Positions 51,944 through 59,631 of a stretch of DNA of 64,000 nt are shown in pieces. The DNA comes from Embleya sp045207655 (GTDB lineage: Bacteria > Actinomycetota > Actinomycetes > Streptomycetales > Streptomycetaceae): assembly GCF_045207655.1 (NCBI RefSeq), contig NZ_CP108784.1, positions 4,030,001 through 4,094,000 of the forward strand, read 5' to 3'. A program made the translations under genes and the position numbers. The first letter of the stretch is position 1. Every line of letters starts with the position of its first letter. The notes beneath the pieces are model-generated. The model was not told where the DNA came from. It ran no database searches and worked only from the letters and a program-made list of their open reading frames with translations.

Positions 51944-52624
51944 CTAGTTTGACCCATTCGGGTGAATGTTCAGCCGGACATGTCCTGCCGTGACCACCTC
52001 GGGATCGACCGGACGCAGGTCCGCGGCCCACGCGTCCAACGCGGCGCCGATCTCGCCCCCGACCAGGGCCGCACCGATGCCCAGGCAACGCATCCCGGCC
52101 GCCTCGGCCGCCCGCACACCGCTCTCCGCGTCCTCCACCACCAGGCAGCGGTCCGGTCGTACGCCGAGCAGACCGGCCGCGCGCAGGTAGCCCTCCGGAG
52201 CCGGCTTGCCCTCGCGAACGTCCTCCGCGGTGACCATGTACACCGGTGCGGGCAGTTCCGCCGCGCGCAGTCGCCCACTCGCCACCTTGCGGGTGCCCGA
52301 CGTGACGATGGCCCAGCGCGCCGCGGGCAGTGCGGCGAGCAGCCCGGCCGCACCGGGGATCGGGATGATGCCGGTGAATTCGCGCTCCTCGCGCTCGACG
52401 ATCCACGCGGCCTCGACCTCGGCGTCCAGCGTGGGGGCGACCACGCGCACCAGGTCGATGTCGCGACGGCCGTACGACGCCGCGACCGCCGCGTCCGGGT
52501 CCACGCCGCGATCGGCCGCCCACGCCCGCAGGATGCGTTCGATCAGCGGATGGGAGTCCACCAACACACCGTCGAGATCGAACAGGATCGCGTCACAGTC
52601 GAGCGTGGTGCCGTCGTTCGCCAT
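51944..52624 (-). CDS. HAD-superfamily sugar/glycerol phosphatase
   Basis: 226 residues. HAD motifs: I is ILFDLDGVLVDS (nucleophile and general acid Asp, about residues 15-17), II is IVTSGTRKV, III is Lys in GKPAPEGYLRAAG, IV is CLVVEDAESGV. The C1 cap helix (RAWAADRGVDPDAAVAASYGRR) classes it with phosphoglycolate/glycerol-phosphate/sugar phosphatases. The substrate is not determinable. The start is ATG 52624; MANDGTTLDCD is the normal lead-in. It is divergent from the next two genes. Confidence 0.92.
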   Translation of the reverse strand: MANDGTTLDCDAILFDLDGVLVDSHPLIERILRAWAADRGVDPDAAVAASYGRRDIDLVRVVAPTLDAEVEAAWIVEREEREFTGIIPIPGAAGLLAALPAARWAIVTSGTRKVASGRLRAAELPAPVYMVTAEDVREGKPAPEGYLRAAGLLGVRPDRCLVVEDAESGVRAAEAAGMRCLGIGAALVGGEIGAALDAWAADLRPVDPEVVTAGHVRLNIHPNGSN

Positions 52625-52689
52625 CCGAACAGGCTGTCAGGAACCGCGGCGGAGCGTCGATGCCTTCCCCGCTCATGAGCACGTTGGCT

Positions 52690-52733
52690 TGATCGATCAC
52701 CCACATGGCTCAGCTATTGATCGAAATCGATCA
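52690..52733. promoter_or_regulatory. Pair of TGATCGA palindromes in a divergent promoter
   Basis: TGATCGATCA at 52690-52699 and TGATCGA-AA-TCGATCA at 52718-52733. Both are perfect, share the half-site TGATCGA and are 28 bases apart, so a dimeric regulator could bind both. They lie upstream of the HAD phosphatase gene and, across 110 bases, the small membrane protein gene. Confidence 0.6.
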
Positions 52734-52843
52734 TCTTCGGACCTGGGTCAACGCCCTTCGTTGCCTAACCGTCACGTTTGCGCCGATCGTCACCGGCTAG
52801 GTGCTCACTACGGCCCGGACGCGCTCACCCCCAGGCGGCAATC

Positions 52844-53161
52844 ATGTACTTGGTCCTCGCTCTGCTTGCACCGATCGTGATGTTCCTGCTGATACCCGGG
52901 CTCTCCTGGCTCGAGGACCGCATGTTGGGCTCGCTGACCCCACCGCCGCCGACCCCGTTGCCCGTGCCGTCCACCGCGCGACCGGCGATCGAACCCGCCG
53001 CGCCCACCCCGACCCCGGTCGCGCTGCCCACCGTGCCCCGGCCGGCCGGACACACCGTGCGATCGGGTCGACCGCGGCACGCTCGTCGCTCGACCTCGCT
53101 GCTCGCCTACCGGCATCACATCGGCCGCCGGCGGCCGCCCCGAGCCCCGGTCTTCCGTTGA
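52844..53161 (+). CDS. Small single-pass membrane protein, Pro-rich
   Basis: 105 residues from ATG 52844. MYLVLALLAPIVMFLLIPGLSWLEDRML is an N-terminal helix whose WLEDR end resembles small actinomycete membrane proteins. A Pro/Thr-rich stretch (TPPPPTPLPVPSTARPAIEP) and a basic Arg-rich tail (RSGRPRHARRSTSLLAYRHHIGRRRPPRAP) follow. The ribosome site is weak. No function is apparent; the start and coding status are moderately supported. Confidence 0.55.
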   Translation: MYLVLALLAPIVMFLLIPGLSWLEDRMLGSLTPPPPTPLPVPSTARPAIEPAAPTPTPVALPTVPRPAGHTVRSGRPRHARRSTSLLAYRHHIGRRRPPRAPVFR

Positions 53162-53204
53162 CCGCCGGTCCACCGTCCCGGAGCCGACCCTGAGTGAGTC
53201 CGCC

Positions 53205-53990
53205 GTGCCGCCGCCGGTGCGCATCGAGTCCGTACCGCCCGAACTGGGCTCCCCGCTGGGCGCCACGCCGCTGTCCACACACGCCGACGTGTGGCACGTG
53301 CTGGGCAGCCGTACGGACGCGGTGCTCAAGCTCGCGACACCGGACGGCACGGCGGCGGCCAATCCGCGCTACTGGGCCCGGGAGGTCGAGGCGTACGAGA
53401 GCGGCTTCGCGCACACCGTCTACGGCGACTTCGGGCTGACCGCGCCCCGGCGACTGCGCGCGGATCCGCGCGAGGACGGGTCGGTCGCGTTGTGGCTGGA
53501 CTTCGTACGCGGGCGGTCCGGAACCACGTGGGACGTCCCCCGGTGGGCCGATTTCGCCCGGCGGCTCGGCGCCGCGCAGGCCGTCCCCCGACCGGCCGGG
53601 CCGTCCTGGCTGTTCGAGCGCCCGCCCCCGGTCGGACCACTGGCCGCCCGGACCGTCGAACTGCCGTACGTGCCTTGCCATCTGAACCTGCGGCCGGTGG
53701 ATCTGATCGCGCGCGACGAGGACGTCGTGCTGCTCGACTGGTCGCACGCGGGCTATGGGCTGCCGGGTGAGGATCTGACCGGGTTGATCCTGGCGCACGC
53801 GGCCGAGCCCGAACTGGCCGCGACCCTGGACGCCACGCTGCCGGCCGAGTACGCGCGGGGCGCGGAACGGGCCGAGGCCGACGTGCGACTCGCGATCGCG
53901 GCGACGGCGCCCGCGAAGTACGGACCCGGTGCGGACGCGGCGACCCGGCGGATGTTGCGGAGGTGGACCGAGGACGCGGTGGGCCGTTGA
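53205..53990 (+). CDS. APH-like kinase-fold protein with altered catalytic loop
   Basis: 261 residues from GTG 53205. The fold is that of aminoglycoside phosphotransferase/choline-kinase-like proteins: VWHVLGSRTDAVLKLATPDGTAAANPRYWAREVEAY (nucleotide-binding lobe, Lys in VLKLA) and LLDWSHAGYGLPGEDLTGLI (metal Asp). The Brenner loop, usually HGDxxxxN, reads CHLNLRPVDLI, so the catalytic Asp is Asn and the following Asn is Asp. It may be inactive or have changed chemistry. The substrate is unknown; resistance should not be assumed. Confidence 0.75.
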   Translation: MPPPVRIESVPPELGSPLGATPLSTHADVWHVLGSRTDAVLKLATPDGTAAANPRYWAREVEAYESGFAHTVYGDFGLTAPRRLRADPREDGSVALWLDFVRGRSGTTWDVPRWADFARRLGAAQAVPRPAGPSWLFERPPPVGPLAARTVELPYVPCHLNLRPVDLIARDEDVVLLDWSHAGYGLPGEDLTGLILAHAAEPELAATLDATLPAEYARGAERAEADVRLAIAATAPAKYGPGADAATRRMLRRWTEDAVGR

Positions 53991-54078
53991 GCCGGGTTCC
54001 CGGCCGCGCCCGGCGCACCGGCCCGAGGGTCGGCGCGGCCGGGGTGGCGGGTGCGGTCGGGCCGTCGGCGCGGTCGAT

Positions 54079-55020
54079 TCAGCGGCGCGACCTGCGGATC
54101 GCCCAGATCAGGACGAGCACGGTCGCGACCGCGGCGGCAGCGGCCGGCACCGGGCGTCGGCGGATCTCCGCCGAGCCGGTGAGGGTCGCGTGCCGGAGCG
54201 GGTCCGGGGTGTGGTCGAAGAGTTGGTTGCCGGCCGTGTGTCCGACCTCGACGGTGCGATCCTTGGCGTGTCCGACCCGGTCACCGGCCGACTCGCGGGC
54301 CTGACCGACCTTGTGCACGGCCGCGTCCTTGAGCTCCTCGGCGCGGTGCCCGGCTGCTTCCTTGAGCTCTCCGGCCCGGTGCTCGACGGCTTCCTTGGCC
54401 TGCTCGGCGCGGTGTCCGGCCGCCTCGATGAGCTCTTCGGTGCGGTGGCCGACCGCCTCCTTGGCCTTCGCGGTCTTGTGCCGGGCCGTCTCCTTGGCCT
54501 GCTCGACACGCTGCCGCGCGGCGTCCTTGGCGTGCTCGGTGCGGTCCTGGACGGCGTCCTTGGCCTGCTCGGCCCGGTCCCGGGCGGCCTTTTTGGCCTG
54601 CCCGGCACCCTCCCGCGCGGCGTCCTTCGCTTGCCCGGCCCGGTCCCGGGCGGCGTCCTTGGCCTGCCCGGCCCGGTCGCGGACGGTGCCCGCGGCCTGT
54701 TCGGCGGCTTCGCCGGCCGCCGCTTCGAGCCGTTCGGCCCGGCGTCGGGCCCGCCCCGCGGCACGGTCGGTTCCTCGGCCGACCTGCTCGGCGGCCTCGC
54801 CCACCTTGCGGTGCACCGTCTCGGGCGGCTCGGCCTGGGTCAACTCCTCCACCGCGTGATCCAGTTGCTCACGTTTGCGGCTCAGCGTCGGCTCCTGCTG
54901 CGGGAGTGCGCTCTGCGTGGGTGATTCGACGGCGGGGGGAAGGACGGTCGGGAACGCGGCGATCTCGTCGGGATCGCGCGACGCGGACCTGCCGCCGGAG
55001 TCTCGGCCTGGGGTACTCAT
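54079..55020 (-). CDS. Tail-anchored LEA/apolipoprotein-like protein of 11-residue repeats
   Basis: 313 residues from ATG 55020, with GAGGAG upstream. Residues 1-60 are polar and disordered. Residues 114-256 are thirteen successive 11-residue repeats of the type RDRAGQAKDAA, alternating charged and Ala-rich positions as in group 3 LEA proteins and apolipoproteins, which form amphipathic helices on drying or on membranes. The C-terminus is one helix (AAAAAVATVLVLIWAIRRSRR) with a basic end, so the protein is tail-anchored with the repeats in the cytoplasm. It is likely a stress-protection protein; this is inferred. Confidence 0.75.
   Translation of the reverse strand: MSTPGRDSGGRSASRDPDEIAAFPTVLPPAVESPTQSALPQQEPTLSRKREQLDHAVEELTQAEPPETVHRKVGEAAEQVGRGTDRAAGRARRRAERLEAAAGEAAEQAAGTVRDRAGQAKDAARDRAGQAKDAAREGAGQAKKAARDRAEQAKDAVQDRTEHAKDAARQRVEQAKETARHKTAKAKEAVGHRTEELIEAAGHRAEQAKEAVEHRAGELKEAAGHRAEELKDAAVHKVGQARESAGDRVGHAKDRTVEVGHTAGNQLFDHTPDPLRHATLTGSAEIRRRPVPAAAAAVATVLVLIWAIRRSRR
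54253..54681. repeat. Thirteen 33-base repeats encoding the LEA-like segment
   Basis: DNA counterpart of residues 114-256. Units such as GCGTCCTTGGCCTGCTCGGC recur every 33 bases with synonymous and conservative changes, which implies old duplication followed by drift. Neighbouring units are closest to each other. Confidence 0.85.
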
Positions 55021-55388
55021 CGGTGCGTACTCCTCTTCACGGTCTCGATGTCCTCGCGTCACCGCCGAGGACCGCGCCTGGCGCCTGCCCCGCGGGCGCC
55101 CGGTCATTCGTCCTCGGCGGGCCTTCGACGGCCGGGGCCGTCTCCCCGATCCTGCCGGGGGCGCAGACCCGGCAGGACCGAGGACACGGCCACGGCGTTC
55201 GGGTTCGTCGATGCCGGAGTCGGTGTCTCGAGGCCGAGGCTAGAAACAACCGGGCCGAGGATCCGGGAATGTCACCCGAATGCGCGGCTCGGCGTGTCCG
55301 ACCGATTCACCCGGTCGGCCGCTCCGCGCGGGACCCGACACACGGTTCCCGGTGCCCGGAGCGAACCGAACGCGCAGGCCGGGAATGC
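55021..55388. other. Non-coding gap (368 bases) with a hairpin
   Basis: No credible gene. A perfect 10-base hairpin TCCTGCCGGG (55150-55159) pairs with 55168-55177 and may terminate the FhuF-like transcript, whose stop is at 55389. The left part must contain the promoter of the LEA-like gene; I could not identify a convincing SigB-type promoter. Confidence 0.6.
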
Positions 55389-56204
55389 TCAGCCCGCGCT
55401 GCCCCGACCCGGTGCCGACGACCCGATCCGGGTCCGGGCCGGGCGCGGCGGCTTGTCGTGGAAGACGCAGTCGCCGCACGTACCGCCTCCGGGGATCCGG
55501 TAGTACAGGCAGCACGTGGTGCGGCGGAACGCGCCGAGCGCACCGTGCAGGCCGGTTCCGCGCAACCGGCCGGCGGCCAACAGGCCGTCGGCGAACACGC
55601 GTGTGGTCGCGACGAGTTCCGGCTCGGCCGGAGCCAGGTGCCGGTGCAACACGCGGGCCGCGCCGACCAGGGCCGACGCGGCGTTGCCCCACAGCAGTCG
55701 CTCGGCGACCGGCACCACCGCTCGGGTCGCCCCGGCGAGCGGCACCAGATGCCCGAGCAACACCGCGTCGTGAAGTTGCTCGATCCCCGAACGGTCGTCC
55801 GACACCGGCACCGGCGCCGGATCGGGCGCCCACAACTCGACCGGCCCGGCGTCCGGGAAGCGCCAGTACGTCCGGGCCGGATCCAGGTCGGGCACCACCC
55901 GGCCGAGCACCGCCGCGCCCAGTGCCACCGACCACAACCGTGAGGCCACGCCCAGGTACAGGATCGACGCGGCGACCCGCGGTTCCTCGGTCCGCAGCCG
56001 GGCCCGTACGTGCTCCACCCGGTCCGCCCACGCGGCGGGCGCGGCCCGGTCGTACAGCTCGGCCAACGGCCGAAAGCCCGCGCCGTCGGTGATCGGTCCG
56101 GTCCGCAGCTCGAAGTAGGGCCCCACGTCGGCGAGCCGGCGCAGCGGCCCGCCGACGTGGGACCGCGACCGCGCGCCGGTCAGCGGCTGTCGCCCGGACG
56201 CCAC
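55389..56204 (-). CDS. FhuF-like 2Fe-2S protein (candidate iron- or corrinoid-reductase)
   Basis: 271 residues from GTG 56204, overlapping the adenosyltransferase gene by 25 bases. The middle part (LYLGVASRLWSVALGAAVLGRVVPDL, LLWGNAASALVGAARVL) resembles the FhuF/siderophore-reductase family. The C-terminal cluster motif is RTTCCLYYRIPGGGTCGDC, i.e. CC-x10-C-x2-C, the unusual 2Fe-2S ligand set of FhuF. FhuF reduces ferric siderophores. Here co-transcription with a corrinoid adenosyltransferase behind a cobalamin riboswitch suggests that it may reduce a corrinoid instead; this is inference. Confidence 0.85.
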   Translation of the reverse strand: MASGRQPLTGARSRSHVGGPLRRLADVGPYFELRTGPITDGAGFRPLAELYDRAAPAAWADRVEHVRARLRTEEPRVAASILYLGVASRLWSVALGAAVLGRVVPDLDPARTYWRFPDAGPVELWAPDPAPVPVSDDRSGIEQLHDAVLLGHLVPLAGATRAVVPVAERLLWGNAASALVGAARVLHRHLAPAEPELVATTRVFADGLLAAGRLRGTGLHGALGAFRRTTCCLYYRIPGGGTCGDCVFHDKPPRPARTRIGSSAPGRGSAG

Positions 56205-56773
56205 AACACATCACCCGCACCGCCGGCGTTGGCCCGCCGGGCGAGGACGAACAGCAGGTCGGACAACCGGTTGAGGTAGCGCGCGGTGAGCGGGTTGACG
56301 GTCGCGGCCCCGCCCGCCGTCGCCCGCTCGTCCGCCTCGATCAGCGCCCAGGTCGAGCGCTCGGCGCGGCGGGCCGAGGTGCGGGCCACGTGCAGCAGGG
56401 CCGCGGCCGGGCTGCCGCCGGGCAGTACGAAGGAACGCAGCGCGGTCAGTTCCGCGTTGAACGCGTCGCAGTGCTCCTCCAGCCGGGCCACGTCCGCCTC
56501 GGTGATCCGCAGCCGGGTGTCCCCCTCGGCGATCGGCGCGCACAGGTCCGCGCCGACGTCGAACAGGTCGTGCTGCAGTTGCGCCAATACCGCGCGTGTC
56601 TGCGGTTGCGGGTCGCCGAGCGCGAGCACGACCCCGATCGCCGCGTTGGTCTCGTCCGTGTCGGCGTACGCCGCCAACCTCGGATCGGTCTTGCGCGTCC
56701 GGGAGTTGTCGCCCAGCGCGGTCGTGCCGGCATCGCCGGTACGGGTGTAGATCCGGCTCAGAACCAAGGACAT
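56180..56773 (-). CDS. Cob(I)yrinic acid a,c-diamide/cob(I)alamin adenosyltransferase, PduO type
   Basis: 197 residues from ATG 56773 (MSLVLSRIYTRTGDAGTTALG). It transfers the adenosyl group of ATP to Co(I) corrinoid to make adenosylcobalamin. RIYTRTGDAGTTALGDNSRTRKTDPRLAAYADTDETNAAIG is the ATP-binding segment; LQHDLFDVGADLCAP, FVLPGGSPAAALLHVARTSARRAERSTW and NPLTARYLNRLSDLLFVLARRAN are PduO motifs (active-site RxRAER-like and Asn). It is the first gene after a cobalamin riboswitch. Confidence 0.95.
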   Translation of the reverse strand: MSLVLSRIYTRTGDAGTTALGDNSRTRKTDPRLAAYADTDETNAAIGVVLALGDPQPQTRAVLAQLQHDLFDVGADLCAPIAEGDTRLRITEADVARLEEHCDAFNAELTALRSFVLPGGSPAAALLHVARTSARRAERSTWALIEADERATAGGAATVNPLTARYLNRLSDLLFVLARRANAGGAGDVLWRPGDSR

Positions 56774-56820
56774 GGTCGGCACCGGCCTCTCTCGGGGAAA
56801 TCCGCCCCGGTTGGTGAGGT

Positions 56821-56970
56821 GGCGACGACGTGAGTCTCCTGGCTCTCGGATCATCGCTCCTCCCGGCCTTCCGACCCGTCTGGGGGCCGTGGCCGGTTCG
56901 GGAGTCGCTCCCCGATCACAGTGGCGGGACCGCGCCGGATTCACACCGGCTTCCTCGTACCGCCGTCGCC
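56821..56970 (-). promoter_or_regulatory. Cobalamin riboswitch
   Basis: Read on the minus strand, the aptamer has the B12-box core GAAGCCGGTGTGAATCCGG, then CGCGGTCCCGCCACTGT (56920-56937 region), and the conserved GAGAGCCAGGAGACTC near the 3' end. P1 closes with 56961-56970 against 56821-56830 (one non-Watson-Crick pair). It starts about 200 bases, and ends 48 bases, upstream of the adenosyltransferase start codon. A GGGG...CCCC hairpin between P1 and the gene may block translation when cobalamin is bound. The rest of the 449-base gap (56971-57222) shows no gene. Confidence 0.92.
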
Positions 56971-57222
56971 TTGCGCCTCCCACCATGACACGCCCGACGG
57001 GCCCGGTCCACCGTCGGATCCGGACCACGCGTGCGGGTGAAGCTTGCCGCCGGTCCGCGCGCCGAGCCCCGGACCGGCGCGGGCGAAGCCCAGGATCGGA
57101 TTCCGAGAGCGGCTCCCTCGGCCGGCGTCGGCCCGGCGGTATCGGCGCCGAAGGGTGCCGGCGAGCGCCGGTGAGTCGATCCGAGATCCGGCCGTGCCGG
57201 GAAATCAGTGCCGGAGGTATGC

Positions 57223-58128
57223 GTGTCCACGGTGTCCGGAACACCTGAACCAGCCGGTCCGACGCGTCGGGTGGGTCAGGCATGTCGGGTGGGTCGGGTA
57301 CCTCGAGCGGGCGTGGTCCTGGCTTGTTGTGCTTCGCTGTTCGGAGCGGGGTCGGGGCATCCCGCCGCCTGCGCGGGGTGGTTCGGCGCCGAGGGACGGC
57401 ATCTCGCCTCCTCCGTGCGGCTCTTCGATGCCGGTTCGGCGCGGCCGACCCCTTCCGCGGCGGACTTCGGCGCCGGGTCGGGACACGCCACCCCACCCGC
57501 CGGGCCCCTTGGCGCGGGAACGGGAGGCCCCACCCCGTCCGCCGCGCTGTTGACCGCCGGCGCCGGGCGCCCCGTCGGGTCCGGCGACCGGGTGCGGCCG
57601 AGGGACGAGCCCGAGGCGATCCTGCCGCCCGTCCCGCGTGCCGTCGCCGATCGGGCGGGCACTCGCGCCGGGCAGTCGGTGGACGTCCCGGTCCTGGCCG
57701 GCGACTCCGGCGAAGGGCTGGTCGTGCTGTCGTACACCAATCCCGAACACGGCCTGGTGCTCCAGCGGGACGAGGCGGATTCGGTGCTGCGGTACACGCC
57801 GGGGCCGGGCTTCACCGGACGCGACAGCTTTCGCTACACGATCGTCGACCGGCTCGGCCGCGAGGCCACCGCGAGCGTGCGGATCGAGGTGGTGGCCGGC
57901 CCCGGTGCGTCCGGCCGGCCGGTCGAGACCCGGGCGGGCAAGCTCGGCGTCCATCGCGGCGTCGACGAACTCCGCGCACCCTCGGCCGCGTCGGCGGCGC
58001 GTCCGCGCGCCGGGGTCGATCCGGGCGGCGGGTCGCTGCTCGTGGCGTTCCTCGGCTCGGCCGTGCTCGGGGCGGGTGTCCTGGCGTTCGTCGCCCACCG
58101 TCGGCCGGGCCGGCGGCGGCTCGGCTGA
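57223..58128 (+). CDS. Exported Ig-like/cadherin-like protein with C-terminal membrane anchor
   Basis: 301 residues from GTG 57223, chosen because GGAGG lies five bases upstream; GTG 57208 is in frame but has no ribosome site. An N-terminal basic-hydrophobic region (RRVGQACRVGRVPRAGVVLACCASLFGAG) should be a signal peptide. A low-complexity section of GAGSGxPTPSAA-like units follows. Residues about 135-235 (QSVDVPVLAGDSGEGLVVLSYTNPEHGLVLQ, GFTGRDSFRYTIVDRLGREATASVRIEVVAG) match tandem Ig-like Big_9/cadherin-like repeats. The end (LLVAFLGSAVLGAGVLAFVAHRRPGRRRLG) is a stop-transfer helix without LPxTG. Confidence 0.75.
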   Translation: MSTVSGTPEPAGPTRRVGQACRVGRVPRAGVVLACCASLFGAGSGHPAACAGWFGAEGRHLASSVRLFDAGSARPTPSAADFGAGSGHATPPAGPLGAGTGGPTPSAALLTAGAGRPVGSGDRVRPRDEPEAILPPVPRAVADRAGTRAGQSVDVPVLAGDSGEGLVVLSYTNPEHGLVLQRDEADSVLRYTPGPGFTGRDSFRYTIVDRLGREATASVRIEVVAGPGASGRPVETRAGKLGVHRGVDELRAPSAASAARPRAGVDPGGGSLLVAFLGSAVLGAGVLAFVAHRRPGRRRLG

Positions 58129-58192
58129 GCGGGCCCGGGTCGGTTCGATCGGCTGTTCGAGGTTGCGCCCCGAACGGCGGCTGTTCCGGGGG

Positions 58193-58320
58193 TTCTTCGG
58201 TCTGATCGGCCTTTCGGGGCTCGTCCCCCGACCGACTGCTCCGACGTTTCTTCGGTCCGATCGGCCCTTCCCAGGCTCGTCCCCCGATCGGCCCTTCCGG
58301 GCTTCCTCGGTCCGGCCGGT
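58193..58320. repeat. Imperfect 55-base direct repeats
   Basis: TTCTTCGGTC-YGATCGGCC at 58193 and 58248 is followed in both by TTC...GGCTCGTCCCCCGA; a third, partial copy starts near 58286. The repeats fill the gap between the Ig-like gene and the small membrane protein (both ends convergent), so they may act as transcription barriers. Confidence 0.6.
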
Positions 58321-58330
58321 GTCGCCCCGG

Positions 58331-58525
58331 TCAGCCCTTCCGGGCCTCCTGGGTGAGCTGGTAGAGCCCGTACAGCAGCTCGGCGATGCCGACGATGAGC
58401 AACACGACGCCGATCTTCCCGAGCGCGACCACCGGTGTGTCCACGTCGTCCGCGAACAGCTTCAGGGCTCCGCCCACCACCGCGCTCAACAGGCCGGCCG
58501 TCAACGAACCGCGTGCCTTCGCCAC
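58331..58525 (-). CDS. Small two-helix membrane protein
   Basis: 64 residues from GTG 58525, with AGGAGGA seven bases upstream, which decides the start. MAKARGSLTAGLLSAVVGGALKLFADDVDTPVVALGKIGVVLLIVGIAELLYGLYQLTQEARKG (shown in two helices: residues 8-24 and 37-56) with an acidic loop DDVD between. It resembles a small actinobacterial protein family annotated as DUF5708 in some genomes; this is from memory. Function unknown. Confidence 0.7.
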   Translation of the reverse strand: MAKARGSLTAGLLSAVVGGALKLFADDVDTPVVALGKIGVVLLIVGIAELLYGLYQLTQEARKG

Positions 58526-58797
58526 GGTCTTCCTCCTCCACTCGACCTGCGGGTACGGCTATGAGGCTAGGTCCGGGCCCCGGCCCGGCACGCCCTCCGC
58601 GGGAACGAACCGGCGTACACACTTCGGCCTAGAACCGCGCCCGGGTTCGCCGCGGCCGGTGGGTTCGGCGGGGCTTCGGGAATGGGGCCGGCCCCACCCC
58701 CGAAGGGTGGCCAGCCCCATGGGCACGCCCGTTTCACGCTCCTAGCGTGGATCCGGTGCCGTGAACGGGGAGCGGCCGGAACGGCGGAGGGACGACA

Positions 58798-59631
58798 GTG
58801 AGCGGGCGACCGACACGGCCACGACACACGATCGGGGACGAACCGGAGGGTGTCGGGGCGCCGGCCGTCCGGCTCGACGCGGTGCGCAAGGTGTACGGCA
58901 AGGGCTCGGCCTCGGTCGCCGCCCTCGACGGGGTCACCCTCGCCTTCGGACACGGCTCGTTCACCGCCGTGATGGGTCCGTCCGGCTCCGGCAAGAGCAC
59001 CTTCCTGCACTGCGCGGCCGGCCTGGATCGGCCCACGTCGGGCACGGTCGCGGTGGCCGGCCGGGACCTCGCCGAGCTCAACGAGAACGCGCTGACCAGG
59101 CTCCGTCGGGAGCGGATCGGTTTCGTCTTCCAGGCGTTCAACCTGCTGCCCACCCTCACGGTGGAGCAGAACATCACGCTGCCGCTGCGGTTCGCGGGCA
59201 AGCGCGCCGACCGCCGGCGGATCGCCGAGGTGATCGCGCGCGTCGGCCTGACCGACCGCGCCCGGCACCGGCCGCACGAGTTGTCCGGCGGCCAGCAACA
59301 ACGGGTGGCGATCGCCCGCGCGCTGGCCGTGCGCCCCGCCGTGCTGTTCGCGGACGAGCCGACCGGTGCGTTGGACACCCGGACGGCGGCCGAGGTGCTG
59401 GGTCTGCTGCGGGAGTCCGTGCGGACCGACGGCCGGACCATCGTGATGGTCACGCACGATCCGATCGCCGCGTCCTTCGCCGACCACGTGGTCTTCCTCG
59501 CCGACGGTCGGATCGCCGACCGGCTGGACGCGCCGACGGTGGACGCGATCGCCGAACGCATGACCCACCTGGGCGCGTTCGCGAACGCTCCGCTCCCGGG
59601 TGGGCGGCCGACGGTCGACGGGATCCGCTGA
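58798..59631 (+). CDS. MacB/LolD-type ABC exporter ATPase
   Basis: 277 residues from GTG 58798, with GGAGGG upstream. Walker A is GPSGSGKST, Q-loop is GFVFQAFNLLPTLT, signature is LSGGQQQRVAIARAL, Walker B is VLFADEPTGALD (the GALD variant of the MacB group) and the H-loop is VTHD. MacB-like ATPases drive mechanotransmission rather than transport through a channel, acting on antimicrobial peptides, lipoproteins or toxins. Its stop overlaps the start of the FtsX-like permease by one base (ATGA). Confidence 0.95.
   Translation: MSGRPTRPRHTIGDEPEGVGAPAVRLDAVRKVYGKGSASVAALDGVTLAFGHGSFTAVMGPSGSGKSTFLHCAAGLDRPTSGTVAVAGRDLAELNENALTRLRRERIGFVFQAFNLLPTLTVEQNITLPLRFAGKRADRRRIAEVIARVGLTDRARHRPHELSGGQQQRVAIARALAVRPAVLFADEPTGALDTRTAAEVLGLLRESVRTDGRTIVMVTHDPIAASFADHVVFLADGRIADRLDAPTVDAIAERMTHLGAFANAPLPGGRPTVDGIR

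Noticed and set aside
53205..53990. Antibiotic-resistance call for the APH-like gene
   Set aside because: The catalytic Asp is missing and no resistance context exists, so only the fold is claimed.
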